Source: Clostridia bacterium (GTDB taxonomy: Bacteria > Bacillota > Clostridia > Lachnospirales > Lachnospiraceae). From it: a DNA stretch of 32,564 nt. Positions 1-8,067 of the stretch are shown piece by piece. Positions within the stretch are counted from its first letter, which is position 1, and each line of letters starts with the position of its first letter. A program made the translations under genes and the position numbers. The stretch is from positions 1-32,564 of the forward strand of contig JAQYGS010000158.1 of assembly GCA_028722515.1 (NCBI GenBank), read 5' to 3'. The notes under the pieces were generated by a model, which was given only the letters and a program-made list of their open reading frames with translations, did no database searches and had not been told where the DNA came from.

Positions 1-532
1 CCTTTCCTGACAGAACATAGGCAAGTCCGATCTTGATCAGATCAGGAATAATGAAGGGAACCACGCACCATCCCAGAACTGTGGCAAGACCTACAGCACC
101 TGAGGATCTTGTATAAACGATCATAAACCATATGGTTCCAATAGCATAACACACGATGAGCCCTGCAAGCATGGAAAGAATCTGCATTACCGGCTTTTTC
201 CCCAATAATCTCTCAAGTCCCCACATAACAAGGGCAGAAAACAGAAAACCTACAATATATCCTCCTGTAGTTCCAAGCAGGATTCCCATTCCTCCCTGAA
301 AACCGGCAAATACCGGAATTCCCAGAGCTCCCAGAAGAATATATACCAGCACTGCAAGAGTACCTCTTTTCCCTCCCAGCACGCCTACTGCCACAAACAC
401 TCCAAAAGTCTGTAAAGTAAAAGGAACCTGGGCTGGTATGGAAATCCAGGAACATATTGCCATAATTACTGCAAAGACGGCAATATAGACCATATCATAA
501 GTTTTACTTCCTTTTATTTCTGTTGACATCAT
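1..532 (-). CDS. bioY: BioY-family biotin ECF transporter substrate-binding component (C-terminus truncated by window edge)
   Basis: My reverse-strand translation gives MSTEIKGSKTYDMVYIAVFAVIMAICSWISIPAQVPFTLQTFGVFVAVGVLGGKRGTLAVLVYILLGALGIPVFAGFQGGMGILLGTTGGYIVGF, a characteristic BioY sequence. Tandem ATGs sit at 532/529 with a GAGGA ribosome-binding site. The ORF track does not list this frame. Confidence 0.93.
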   Translation of the reverse strand, partial: MMSTEIKGSKTYDMVYIAVFAVIMAICSWISIPAQVPFTLQTFGVFVAVGVLGGKRGTLAVLVYILLGALGIPVFAGFQGGMGILLGTTGGYIVGFLFSALVMWGLERLLGKKPVMQILSMLAGLIVCYAIGTIWFMIVYTRSSGAVGLATVLGWCVVPFIIPDLIKIGLAYVLSGK

Positions 533-545
533 TTTGTCCTCCTCA

Positions 546-593
546 TTAGTTAAATGATGTATTTAATTTAACACTGCGAAGCAAAAATGTCAA
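546..593 (-). promoter_or_regulatory. bioY promoter overlapped by candidate BirA (biotin repressor) operator
   Basis: On the minus strand, TTGACA (588-593), a 17 bp spacer, then TAAATT (565-570). The inverted repeat TAGTTAA-N14-TTAACAC (about 547-574; perfect core GTTAAAT 549-555 / ATTTAAC 566-572) overlaps the -10 and start region. Confidence 0.65.
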
Positions 594-627
594 CTGTTTT
601 ATTGTGTAAGTTTACATTCTGTTATTT

Positions 628-3189
628 TTAAATCTCCGGTCCACAATATACTCTCTGCCTGATGATATCCGAGTACAATTCCAGTCCCTTTCCATCTGTC
701 ACATAAATTATATGGGCATACTGGCCGCAGTCTGGAAGAATATCCGTAAGAAGATTATTCTTTTTTGCCTTTTCCTCCTTAAAAAGAACTCCCGGCTGTT
801 CTTTAAAAAGAGCAATATAGAACACTCCGGATTCTACCAGATCCTGAAAGAAATGGCTGCCATAGGATATCTCAGGCATCATTCCCTCATTCTGATAAGA
901 AATCTCGCACATTGCTGCCATATTACTGATCTCTGTAAAATGAACAGGAACACCAAGAGACGGTGTGGTTGTTCCCCATCGTCCGGGACCCATCAGAAGA
1001 ACATTCTGATCTTTCAGCAGCTGATTCAGTCTGCCTATCACTCTGGCTGTCTGATACTTCTCCTGTTCCTGACATTTCATATATTCATGTATATCCACAA
1101 AAATTATCTTATCCAGAGCAATTCTTATATTTCCTCCCATAAAGTTTCCTTCTGAATAAAAAAGGCAGTCATCTTTGCTTTTTATTTCCGGTATTTCAAC
1201 TGTTCTGCCCAGTCCTCTGGTCTGAAGGGGTCTGCACTGAACCAGATTAATAAAGAAGTGGTCTTCATCCTGAAAATTCACTGTAAATTCAATATCTACA
1301 GGATAATCATAGGTATCAGATAAAAGCTTCAGTATTTTTCTCATAATTTCCGGAAATCTGGTCTGGGTCAGCATCTTTTTAAAGTTCACGGTAAACGGCA
1401 CCGGAATGTCTGTATAGCCAAGTTCGCGCAGCCGGTCTGCCTCAGAATAATCCATAGTCATAAAAAGATTCTTATCTACTCCTATATTCTCTTTCATCAG
1501 GTCGCTGATCTCTATACTGCGCCACTGATTTCTTTTCAGATCCAGAACGTCTGCTTTATGCTGGGAATATTTTCTCTCATCCTGTGATGCCAGAAGAGGA
1601 AGTCTGGATGGATCATCCAGTGCTGCAATTTTCACATAATCTCCTGTCACACGATCTACAGCCCTTGTTCCCAGCCCAAATACAAGACGCAGCATTCCCG
1701 CATTCATATCCATATTTTTATCCCAGACATACAAATTTGAAGAATTTCCTACTCCCGCTGCGTGAGGAAAAAAATAATCTCCATAGTAGTCTCCGGAAAC
1801 ACGCTGAACCAGAATGGCCATCTGTTCATCTTTAAAAGCCAGCCCTCTCTCTTTCCTGTACTGCAGTGCATCCTGACTCATTGTGCTTGCATAAACCCGG
1901 CGCACAGCATCCTCAAAGGCCTGCAGACGCTCTCCGGGAGTTCCCTGATTCACGCAGAAAATACTCTCATATTTACCTGCAAAGGCATTTCCAAAATTGT
2001 CCTCCTGCAAAGAACTGGAACGTACGATCACCGGGGACTGGCCAAAATATTCCAGCATATGTATAAATTCTTCTTCAATAATCTCTGGGAAACTGCCTGC
2101 GAGAAGTTTTTCCCGCAGGGGCTGTGCCATGGTAAAATATCCTTCCTTTGTTTTCTGCTGCAGCCTAAGTTCCCACCAGCCATTCTGTACAATATAGGTA
2201 TAATAAACATCTGAACCTATAAAAAAGGAATCATCAGGCTCCAGACATTCCTGTATTTCCGGCATTTCCTTCGCTGCATTTTTAATAATTCTGCGGGCAA
2301 GAAGCATTCCCACACTTTTTCCCCCGATATATCCGGTTCCTATTTCCCTGGAAGCAATCTTAAGAAGGTCTTTCAGCTGAAAGTTCTGAACACATAGCTG
2401 TCTGATCCTTTCCTCCCGTCCAATAAAAAGTCCAATGAGAAGCTGCTTCATTTCTTCCTGATTTTCTTCAGGTTCCTTCAGAAGTTCTCTTGCTTTATCC
2501 ATAGTTACATTCCAGTAATCCAGATGCTTTTTATCCCATTCAAAATCAGAAAAAAGCTCTGCAGCCTTTGCACTGGAAGTAATACTTACAGATTTTTCTC
2601 CCTCAATCTTATGGGGAAAGAACATGGTAGGAGAATATCTTCCATCAGCCTTCAGAGGATGAATATACATTTCTCCCTGAATCATATAAAGATCAAAGAG
2701 ACACTGGGTAGTTTCCCTGATCCTGGCAATAGTATCAAATACATGCCGGTTCCTCTTAATTGCGAAATACGCAACTGTATCCATACGGTAAAGATAAGGA
2801 CAGGTGACTTTAAAAAAATTACCGATCATAAGGTCAGAATACCAGAATTTTAACAAGTCTGTCAGGCAGTCAAAGACATAAAAAACATATCTCCCCTCAT
2901 GCTCTGCAATCTGATGTACTGTAGTGGCAAACTGTTCAAAGCCTTTGGCTGCATTCAGCCGGTATACTTTTACATCCTCTGCCTTGTCCAGAACCGGAGG
3001 ATGACTTCCAAACCTCAGATACACGATCCTTCTTTTATCTTCCCTTGCCTTTTTTATATAGGGATCCACCACTTTCTGATAATCTTCCATGTTATCGATC
3101 TGCCATACAACATTATCTCCGATTCGAAGCATGTCAATGGTTTTATCAAATCCCGGCATACCTGTGCTTACTTTTCCATGATATTGCAT
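628..3189 (-). CDS. PEP synthase/pyruvate-phosphate-dikinase N-terminal (ATP-grasp, PEP/pyruvate-binding) domain protein with degenerate RecA/KaiC-like N-terminus
   Basis: ORF of about 853 aa containing IGTGYIGGKSVGMLLARRI, PVIVRSSSLQEDNFGNAFAGKYESIF and LVQCRPLQTRG motifs. The track start is a TTG; an ATG at 3187-3189 with AGGAGGG 6 nt upstream is more likely. Confidence 0.8.
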   Translation of the reverse strand: MQYHGKVSTGMPGFDKTIDMLRIGDNVVWQIDNMEDYQKVVDPYIKKAREDKRRIVYLRFGSHPPVLDKAEDVKVYRLNAAKGFEQFATTVHQIAEHEGRYVFYVFDCLTDLLKFWYSDLMIGNFFKVTCPYLYRMDTVAYFAIKRNRHVFDTIARIRETTQCLFDLYMIQGEMYIHPLKADGRYSPTMFFPHKIEGEKSVSITSSAKAAELFSDFEWDKKHLDYWNVTMDKARELLKEPEENQEEMKQLLIGLFIGREERIRQLCVQNFQLKDLLKIASREIGTGYIGGKSVGMLLARRIIKNAAKEMPEIQECLEPDDSFFIGSDVYYTYIVQNGWWELRLQQKTKEGYFTMAQPLREKLLAGSFPEIIEEEFIHMLEYFGQSPVIVRSSSLQEDNFGNAFAGKYESIFCVNQGTPGERLQAFEDAVRRVYASTMSQDALQYRKERGLAFKDEQMAILVQRVSGDYYGDYFFPHAAGVGNSSNLYVWDKNMDMNAGMLRLVFGLGTRAVDRVTGDYVKIAALDDPSRLPLLASQDERKYSQHKADVLDLKRNQWRSIEISDLMKENIGVDKNLFMTMDYSEADRLRELGYTDIPVPFTVNFKKMLTQTRFPEIMRKILKLLSDTYDYPVDIEFTVNFQDEDHFFINLVQCRPLQTRGLGRTVEIPEIKSKDDCLFYSEGNFMGGNIRIALDKIIFVDIHEYMKCQEQEKYQTARVIGRLNQLLKDQNVLLMGPGRWGTTTPSLGVPVHFTEISNMAAMCEISYQNEGMMPEISYGSHFFQDLVESGVFYIALFKEQPGVLFKEEKAKKNNLLTDILPDCGQYAHIIYVTDGKGLELYSDIIRQRVYCGPEI

Positions 3190-3225
3190 GCTCAACCCTC
3201 CTGTTATGAAAAAAATTTCTCAAAT

Positions 3226-3825
3226 TTACTGATACAGTGCCTCTTTTGCCAGCTTATCCGCCTGTTCATTATAGAAATCCCCGGTATGAGCTGCAACCTT
3301 GCAAAAGGAAATATGAATGGTTTTTCCTGATCTCTGCATATACTGTGCATATTTGGATGTAAGTTCATTCTTTGTTCTCCAGGCGCCTGTTACCCACTTT
3401 TCAATTCCCTGATAATCATAACGGATTTCTATTCCCTTGTATCCATTTTCCTTTGCCCACTTTACGGCATTCATAGCTCCCAGCATCTCTCCGGCCACAT
3501 TTCGGATCGCTGCACAGGCAGGATCATCTCCGTTTCCCGATTTTCTGGTTTCTTTTCCGTCAGGTGTAAGAAGAATACAGCCATAAGAATATTTATTAAC
3601 AGACTTTTCAAAGCTTCCGTCTACATAGGCAATGACCATATTGTCAGGCACCTGGATCTTTTTCTGTTCCTTTAGTCCCAGATAATCCATTGCTTCTTCT
3701 TTATCTGTAAAAGATTTAAACTCTGCTCCTGAATAGCCGTCAACAGCCTTTTTACACTGATCCCATGTCTGAAAAAGACCTGTCTGAAATCCTTTTTTTA
3801 CTGCATATATTTTTTTCTTTGCCAT
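3226..3825 (-). CDS. rnhA: Ribonuclease H with N-terminal viroplasmin domain
   Basis: N-terminal KKKIYAVKKGFQTGLFQTWDQCKKAVDGYSGAEFKSF is viroplasmin-like. C-terminal AYVDGSF...GEMLGAMNAVKWA...WRTKNELTSKYAQYM...KVAAHTGDFYNEQADKLAKEAL is an RNase H core. Confidence 0.92.
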   Translation of the reverse strand: MAKKKIYAVKKGFQTGLFQTWDQCKKAVDGYSGAEFKSFTDKEEAMDYLGLKEQKKIQVPDNMVIAYVDGSFEKSVNKYSYGCILLTPDGKETRKSGNGDDPACAAIRNVAGEMLGAMNAVKWAKENGYKGIEIRYDYQGIEKWVTGAWRTKNELTSKYAQYMQRSGKTIHISFCKVAAHTGDFYNEQADKLAKEALYQ

Positions 3826-3916
3826 ATATTATTCCTTTTTTATTAAATTTGTTTTGATACACTTTCAGTCTACACTATATACGCTGGTGCTGTCTACATA
3901 ATTCACAAATACCATA

Positions 3917-3946
3917 TTGACAATTTCCTTTTCTTAAAGGTATAAT
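3917..3946 (+). promoter_or_regulatory. Consensus sigma70-type promoter for ilvB leader
   Basis: TTGACA (3917-3922), 18 bp spacer, TATAAT (3941-3946). Confidence 0.85.
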
Positions 3947-3952
3947 ACTGAG

Positions 3953-4058
3953 TAATCAGACAGGCAATGCAATGACAGGGAGGAGTATACAACCCCGAAA
4001 TGCACAGAGAGGAAGTAAGCAGTTTTCGCCCTAGGCAATATGCCCGGGGCTTTTTTTT
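3953..4058 (+). promoter_or_regulatory. Short structured 5' leader of ilvB ending in an intrinsic terminator (attenuator); resembles a truncated T-box 5' region
   Basis: Sequence GACAGGGAGGAGTATACAACCCCGAAATGCACAGAGAGGAAG resembles T-box stem I elements (AGTA, AGAGAG). It is followed by GCCCTAGGCA-ATA-TGCCCGGGGC and TTTTTTTT (4028-4058). No GGTGGNACCGCG T-box sequence is present. Confidence 0.5.
4028..4058 (+). terminator. Intrinsic terminator/attenuator within ilvB leader
   Basis: Hairpin GCCC-ta-GGCA/ata/TGCC-cg-GGGC followed by 8 T. Confidence 0.85.
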
Positions 4059-4092
4059 GTAATTTCCATTCACAAAAGGAGGTTTCAATATT

Positions 4093-5811
4093 ATGAAACA
4101 GATTTCAGGAAACAAATTACTGGTCAAAGCCCTGAAAGAGGAGGGTGTAGAATACCTTTTCGGTTATCCGGGTGCTTGTACCATTGACATCAGCGATGAA
4201 TTATACAAACAGGATGATATTAAAGTAATCCTTCCCCGCCACGAACAGGCACTTGTACATGCTGCAGATGCCTATGCCAGAACCACAGGCAAGGTAGGAG
4301 TATGTCTTGTTACCAGTGGTCCCGGTGCAACCAATCTTGTCACCGGTCTTGCTACAGCCAATTATGACAGCGTTCCCCTTGTATGCTTTACTGGTCAGGT
4401 GGCCCGTCCTCTTATTGGAAATGATGCCTTTCAGGAAGTGGATATCGTAGGAATCACCCGAAGCATTACCAAATACGGAGTGACAGTAAGTAACCGTGCA
4501 GATCTGGGACGTATTATTAAAGAAGCTTTCTACATTGCCCGTACCGGCCGCCCCGGTCCTGTGCTCATCGACCTTCCCAAGGATGTTATGGCAGAGCTTG
4601 GAAGTGCAGAATATCCAAAAACCGTAAACATCCGCGGATATAAACCTAACACGGATGTACATATCGGCCAGCTCAAAAGAGCGATCAAGGTTCTGAATAA
4701 AGCGAAAAAGCCTCTTTTCCTTGCAGGAGGCGGCGTAGTCATTTCCCGTGCTCACGATATTTTCCGCAAGGTTGTAGAGAAAACAAAGGTGCCTGTGGTT
4801 ACCACTGTTATGGGCAGAGGTGCCATTCCTACCGACCATCCTCTTTTCATCGGTAATCTTGGTATGCATGGTTCCTATGCGGCAAATATGGCTGTCAGCA
4901 ACTGTGATGTACTTTTTTCCATAGGAACCAGATTTAATGACAGAATCACAGGCAAGCTCCATGAATTTGCTCCTCATGCACAGATCGTTCATATTGATAT
5001 TGACACTGCCTCTATTTCCAGAAACATACATGTGGATATTCCCATCGTTGCAGATGCAAAGGAAGCAATCACCAAAATGGACGAATATGTTCAGGAATGT
5101 GCTACTGACAAATGGCTGTCCGAGATCAGGGCCTGGAAAGAAGAGCATCCTCTTACCATGCGTCCCAACAGTCTTCTGAGTCCGATGGACATTCTGAAAG
5201 TGATCAATGAGCAGTTTGACAATACTATCATTGTAACCGATGTGGGACAGCATCAGATGCTTGTTTCCCAGTATGCAGAGATTACAGAAGGCAAACAGCT
5301 GATCATGTCCGGAGGACTGGGCACTATGGGTTATGGTCTTCCGGGAGGCATTGGAGCCAAGATCGGCAATCCGGATCGTCCTGTGATCGTTATCTCCGGT
5401 GACGGAGGCATTCAGATGAATATTCAGGAGCTTGCCACAGCTGTACTGGAAGAGCTTCCTGTAATCGTCTGTATTTTTAACAATGAATATCTGGGTATGG
5501 TGCGTCAGTGGCAGAAACTTTTTTACGGAAAACGTTACAGTATGACAAACCTGCGCTCCGGTGCCCTTTCCCGTCGTACAAACGGAGAGGAATTCCCGGA
5601 ATATACTCCTGATTTCATTAAACTGGCAGAAAGCTACAGGGCAAAAGGCATCCGGGTAACAACGAAAGAGGAAATTGCTCCTGCCTTTGAGGAAGCCAAA
5701 AAGAACACCAAAGCACCTACAGTAATTGAATTTATCATAGATCCGGAAGAGATGGTCTACCCTATGATCAAACCGGGCGGCACTCTGGAAGATATGATTA
5801 TGGATTGTTAG
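4093..5811 (+). CDS. ilvB: Acetolactate synthase large subunit, biosynthetic
   Basis: 572 aa ThDP enzyme: EEGVEYLFGYPGACTIDISDELY, GPGATNLVTGLATA, GDGGIQMNIQELATA, IFNNEYLGMVRQWQKLFY. AGGAGG ribosome-binding site upstream. Confidence 0.97.
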   Translation: MKQISGNKLLVKALKEEGVEYLFGYPGACTIDISDELYKQDDIKVILPRHEQALVHAADAYARTTGKVGVCLVTSGPGATNLVTGLATANYDSVPLVCFTGQVARPLIGNDAFQEVDIVGITRSITKYGVTVSNRADLGRIIKEAFYIARTGRPGPVLIDLPKDVMAELGSAEYPKTVNIRGYKPNTDVHIGQLKRAIKVLNKAKKPLFLAGGGVVISRAHDIFRKVVEKTKVPVVTTVMGRGAIPTDHPLFIGNLGMHGSYAANMAVSNCDVLFSIGTRFNDRITGKLHEFAPHAQIVHIDIDTASISRNIHVDIPIVADAKEAITKMDEYVQECATDKWLSEIRAWKEEHPLTMRPNSLLSPMDILKVINEQFDNTIIVTDVGQHQMLVSQYAEITEGKQLIMSGGLGTMGYGLPGGIGAKIGNPDRPVIVISGDGGIQMNIQELATAVLEELPVIVCIFNNEYLGMVRQWQKLFYGKRYSMTNLRSGALSRRTNGEEFPEYTPDFIKLAESYRAKGIRVTTKEEIAPAFEEAKKNTKAPTVIEFIIDPEEMVYPMIKPGGTLEDMIMDC

Positions 5812-5825
5812 GAGGATGGATTATA

Positions 5826-6335
5826 ATGGAAAAAGGAATGAAAAAAAGGTGGATCTCTCTCTATGTGGAAAATCAGGTCGGTGTTCTGTCCAAAATATCC
5901 GGACTTTTTTCCGGAAAATGTTATAATCTGGACAGCCTGACTGTGGGGACTACAGAAGATCCTACAGTATCCAGAATGACCATTGCTACTGTCAGCGATG
6001 ATGAAACCTTTGAACAGATCAAGAAACAGCTGAACCGTATGATAGAGGTAATTAAAGTCATAGATTTTACGGATATTTTTGTCCGAATGAAGGAAATCCT
6101 TTATATCAAGGTCTTTAATTGTACCATTGAAGATAAAACAGAGCTGTTTCAGATCGCAGAAACTTTTAAGGCAAAGGTAATCGATTACGGCAAAGACAGC
6201 CTTCTTCTTGAGTTTGTCCAGACAGCTACAAAAAACGACGCTGTGATCAAACTTATAAAAGAGGAATTCCACCATATTGAAGTGGTACGTGGAGGAAGTG
6301 TGGGAATTGAATCCATCAGTATGATGGAACGTTAA
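5826..6335 (+). CDS. ilvN: Acetolactate synthase small regulatory subunit (ACT domain)
   Basis: RWISLYVENQVGVLSKISGLFSGKCYNLDSLTVGTTEDPTVSRMTIAT is an IlvN/H ACT domain. Start reassigned to the ATG at 5826 after AGGAGG, downstream of the track start at 5805. Confidence 0.94.
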   Translation: MEKGMKKRWISLYVENQVGVLSKISGLFSGKCYNLDSLTVGTTEDPTVSRMTIATVSDDETFEQIKKQLNRMIEVIKVIDFTDIFVRMKEILYIKVFNCTIEDKTELFQIAETFKAKVIDYGKDSLLLEFVQTATKNDAVIKLIKEEFHHIEVVRGGSVGIESISMMER

Positions 6336-6355
6336 ATATTGAAAGGATAATACAA

Positions 6356-7033
6356 ATGAATAACAATAATCAGGAAACCTGGCTTGCAACACCGGATCCC
6401 CGTCTGTTCGTCAGCAATACAGCTAAATTCAATGAACTGATGATGAAATACCGATGTACGGTGCGTGAAGTTCAGACTAAGCTTGAGGTCCTTAATGATG
6501 AATTTTCAGTTGAGTATCAGCGTAATCCTATTTCTTTCATCAAAACACGGATCAAATCTCCTGAAAGTATATACAAAAAGCTACAGAAGCTGGGATATGA
6601 TTTTACAGCAGAGAATATTCTTAATCATTTAAATGATGTAGCGGGAATACGCGTAGTATGTGCCTTCATCGATGATATTTATACGGTAGCAGACCTGCTT
6701 GCAGGACAGGATGATATTAAAGTGCTCCAGGTCAAAGATTATATTAAGAACCCCAAGCCAAACGGCTACCGAAGCTATCATATGATCGTTGAAATCCCCA
6801 TCTTTTTCTCAGAAGGGAAAACGCCTATGAGGGCAGAAGTGCAGATTCGTACCAATGGTATGGATTTCTGGGCTACTCTGGAACATCAGCTTCGTTACAA
6901 AAAAGGTCTGGAAGAAATGGACGGTTATGAGGATATCAGTGAAGAGCTTACCAAATGTGCCATTGAGCTGATTGAGATGGACAATGAAATGCAAGGCATC
7001 AAAAACAAAATCGGTCGGTTTTATAATATTTAG
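6356..7033 (+). CDS. relQ: Small alarmone ((p)ppGpp) synthetase, RelQ/YjbM-like
   Basis: NDVAGIRVVCAFIDDIYTVADLL, KDYIKNPKPNGYRSYHMIV and EVQIRTNGMDFWATLEHQLRYKKG are RelA/SpoT synthetase motifs. There are no HD, TGS or ACT domains. Confidence 0.92.
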   Translation: MNNNNQETWLATPDPRLFVSNTAKFNELMMKYRCTVREVQTKLEVLNDEFSVEYQRNPISFIKTRIKSPESIYKKLQKLGYDFTAENILNHLNDVAGIRVVCAFIDDIYTVADLLAGQDDIKVLQVKDYIKNPKPNGYRSYHMIVEIPIFFSEGKTPMRAEVQIRTNGMDFWATLEHQLRYKKGLEEMDGYEDISEELTKCAIELIEMDNEMQGIKNKIGRFYNI

Positions 7034-7075
7034 ATAATAAAAAAGAACCTGAAAAACAGGTTCTTTTTTATTATC
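7033..7075. terminator. Bidirectional intrinsic terminator between convergent operons
   Basis: Perfect inverted repeat GATAATAAAAAAGAACCTG-AAAAA-CAGGTTCTTTTTTATTATC, with A/T tracts giving U-runs in both directions. Confidence 0.92.
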
Positions 7076-7077
7076 TG

Positions 7078-8067
7078 CTACCTTTCCTCACGGAAATAGG
7101 AAAGTCCAAGACTTTCAGGCGGCTGGTTTTCTTTCTTCTTCCGGAAGCTGACCACAACAAGAACAATAATGGTTACAACATATGGAACCATCTGGACAAG
7201 ATCAGTCACATAGCTTGCCACTTTGATGCCCATAAGACTTGGAAGGAACTGATACAGCCAGTAAAGCATTCCGAAGAGATATGCTCCCCAGATTGCGTTT
7301 AACGGCTTCCAAGTAGTAAAGATAACAAGTGCTACAGCCAGCCAGCCAAGTGCTTCGATCTGTCCTGTGGTAGCCCATATACCCTGGTTATAATCCAGCA
7401 CATAATATAATCCGCCGATACCGGAAAGTCCTGCGCCAATACAGGTTGCAAGATATTTGTATTTCGTAACATTGATACCTGCCGCATCTGCAGTGCCCGG
7501 ATTCTCTCCTACTGCACGGAGATTCAATCCCACACGTGTTTTATTCAGAATGAAATGAAGAAGCACTGCAATAATGATTGCCACATAAACAAGAAATCCA
7601 TAGCCAAACACTGTTTTTCCCACTACTCCAAGCTTATGAAGATAGGGGATCTTTTTTGAAAAAGAAGCATAAGCCAAAGGTGCTGCACTGTAGCTGGAAC
7701 CGTTCAGGATAAATACACCAAAGAAATTAGCAACACCCATACCAAAGGTAGTAAGTGCAAGACCTGTTACATTCTGGTTCGCTCTAAGTGTAATGGTAAG
7801 AAAACTGAAGATCAGGCCTCCAAGCATAGACGCCAGAATTGCAGCCAGCAGAGCTATGATCACACATATCACACCATTAGGATTGGGTGAAAGTTTTTCA
7901 TAAAAATAGGAACTTGCAAAGCCTGCAAAACCGCCAAGGTACATAATTCCTGGAACGCCCAGGTTCAGATTTCCGGATTTTTCCGTTAATATTTCACCCA
8001 TTGATCCAAACATAATAATGGTGCCAAATGGAATTGCTCTTATAATCCATGCAATTAAATTACTCAT
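7078..8067 (-). CDS. Nucleoside-type ABC transporter permease (NupQ/YufQ-like)
   Basis: 329 aa hydrophobic protein: GSMGEILTEKSGNLNLGVPGIMYLGGF, GENPGTADAAGINVTKYKYLA. In operon with BMP-family components. Confidence 0.92.
   Translation of the reverse strand: MSNLIAWIIRAIPFGTIIMFGSMGEILTEKSGNLNLGVPGIMYLGGFAGFASSYFYEKLSPNPNGVICVIIALLAAILASMLGGLIFSFLTITLRANQNVTGLALTTFGMGVANFFGVFILNGSSYSAAPLAYASFSKKIPYLHKLGVVGKTVFGYGFLVYVAIIIAVLLHFILNKTRVGLNLRAVGENPGTADAAGINVTKYKYLATCIGAGLSGIGGLYYVLDYNQGIWATTGQIEALGWLAVALVIFTTWKPLNAIWGAYLFGMLYWLYQFLPSLMGIKVASYVTDLVQMVPYVVTIIVLVVVSFRKKKENQPPESLGLSYFREER

Noticed and set aside
213-455. 80-aa minus-strand ORF in the bioY region
   Set aside because: Out of frame with the clear BioY reading frame and Ser/Gly/Arg-rich nonsense.
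1762-2214. Several + strand ORFs (60-150 aa) inside 628-3189
   Set aside because: Shadow ORFs opposite the PEP/pyruvate-binding protein, lacking RBS and domain support.
3972-4034. 20-codon ORF (MTGRSIQPRNAQRGSKQFSP) in the ilvB leader ending inside the terminator, considered as a leader peptide
   Set aside because: No Shine-Dalgarno sequence, only one Ile and no run of Leu/Val/Ile codons, so classical BCAA peptide attenuation is not supported.
4201-5253. 350-aa ORF on the minus strand
   Set aside because: Entirely antisense to ilvB. The translation has no family resemblance and is a codon-bias shadow ORF.
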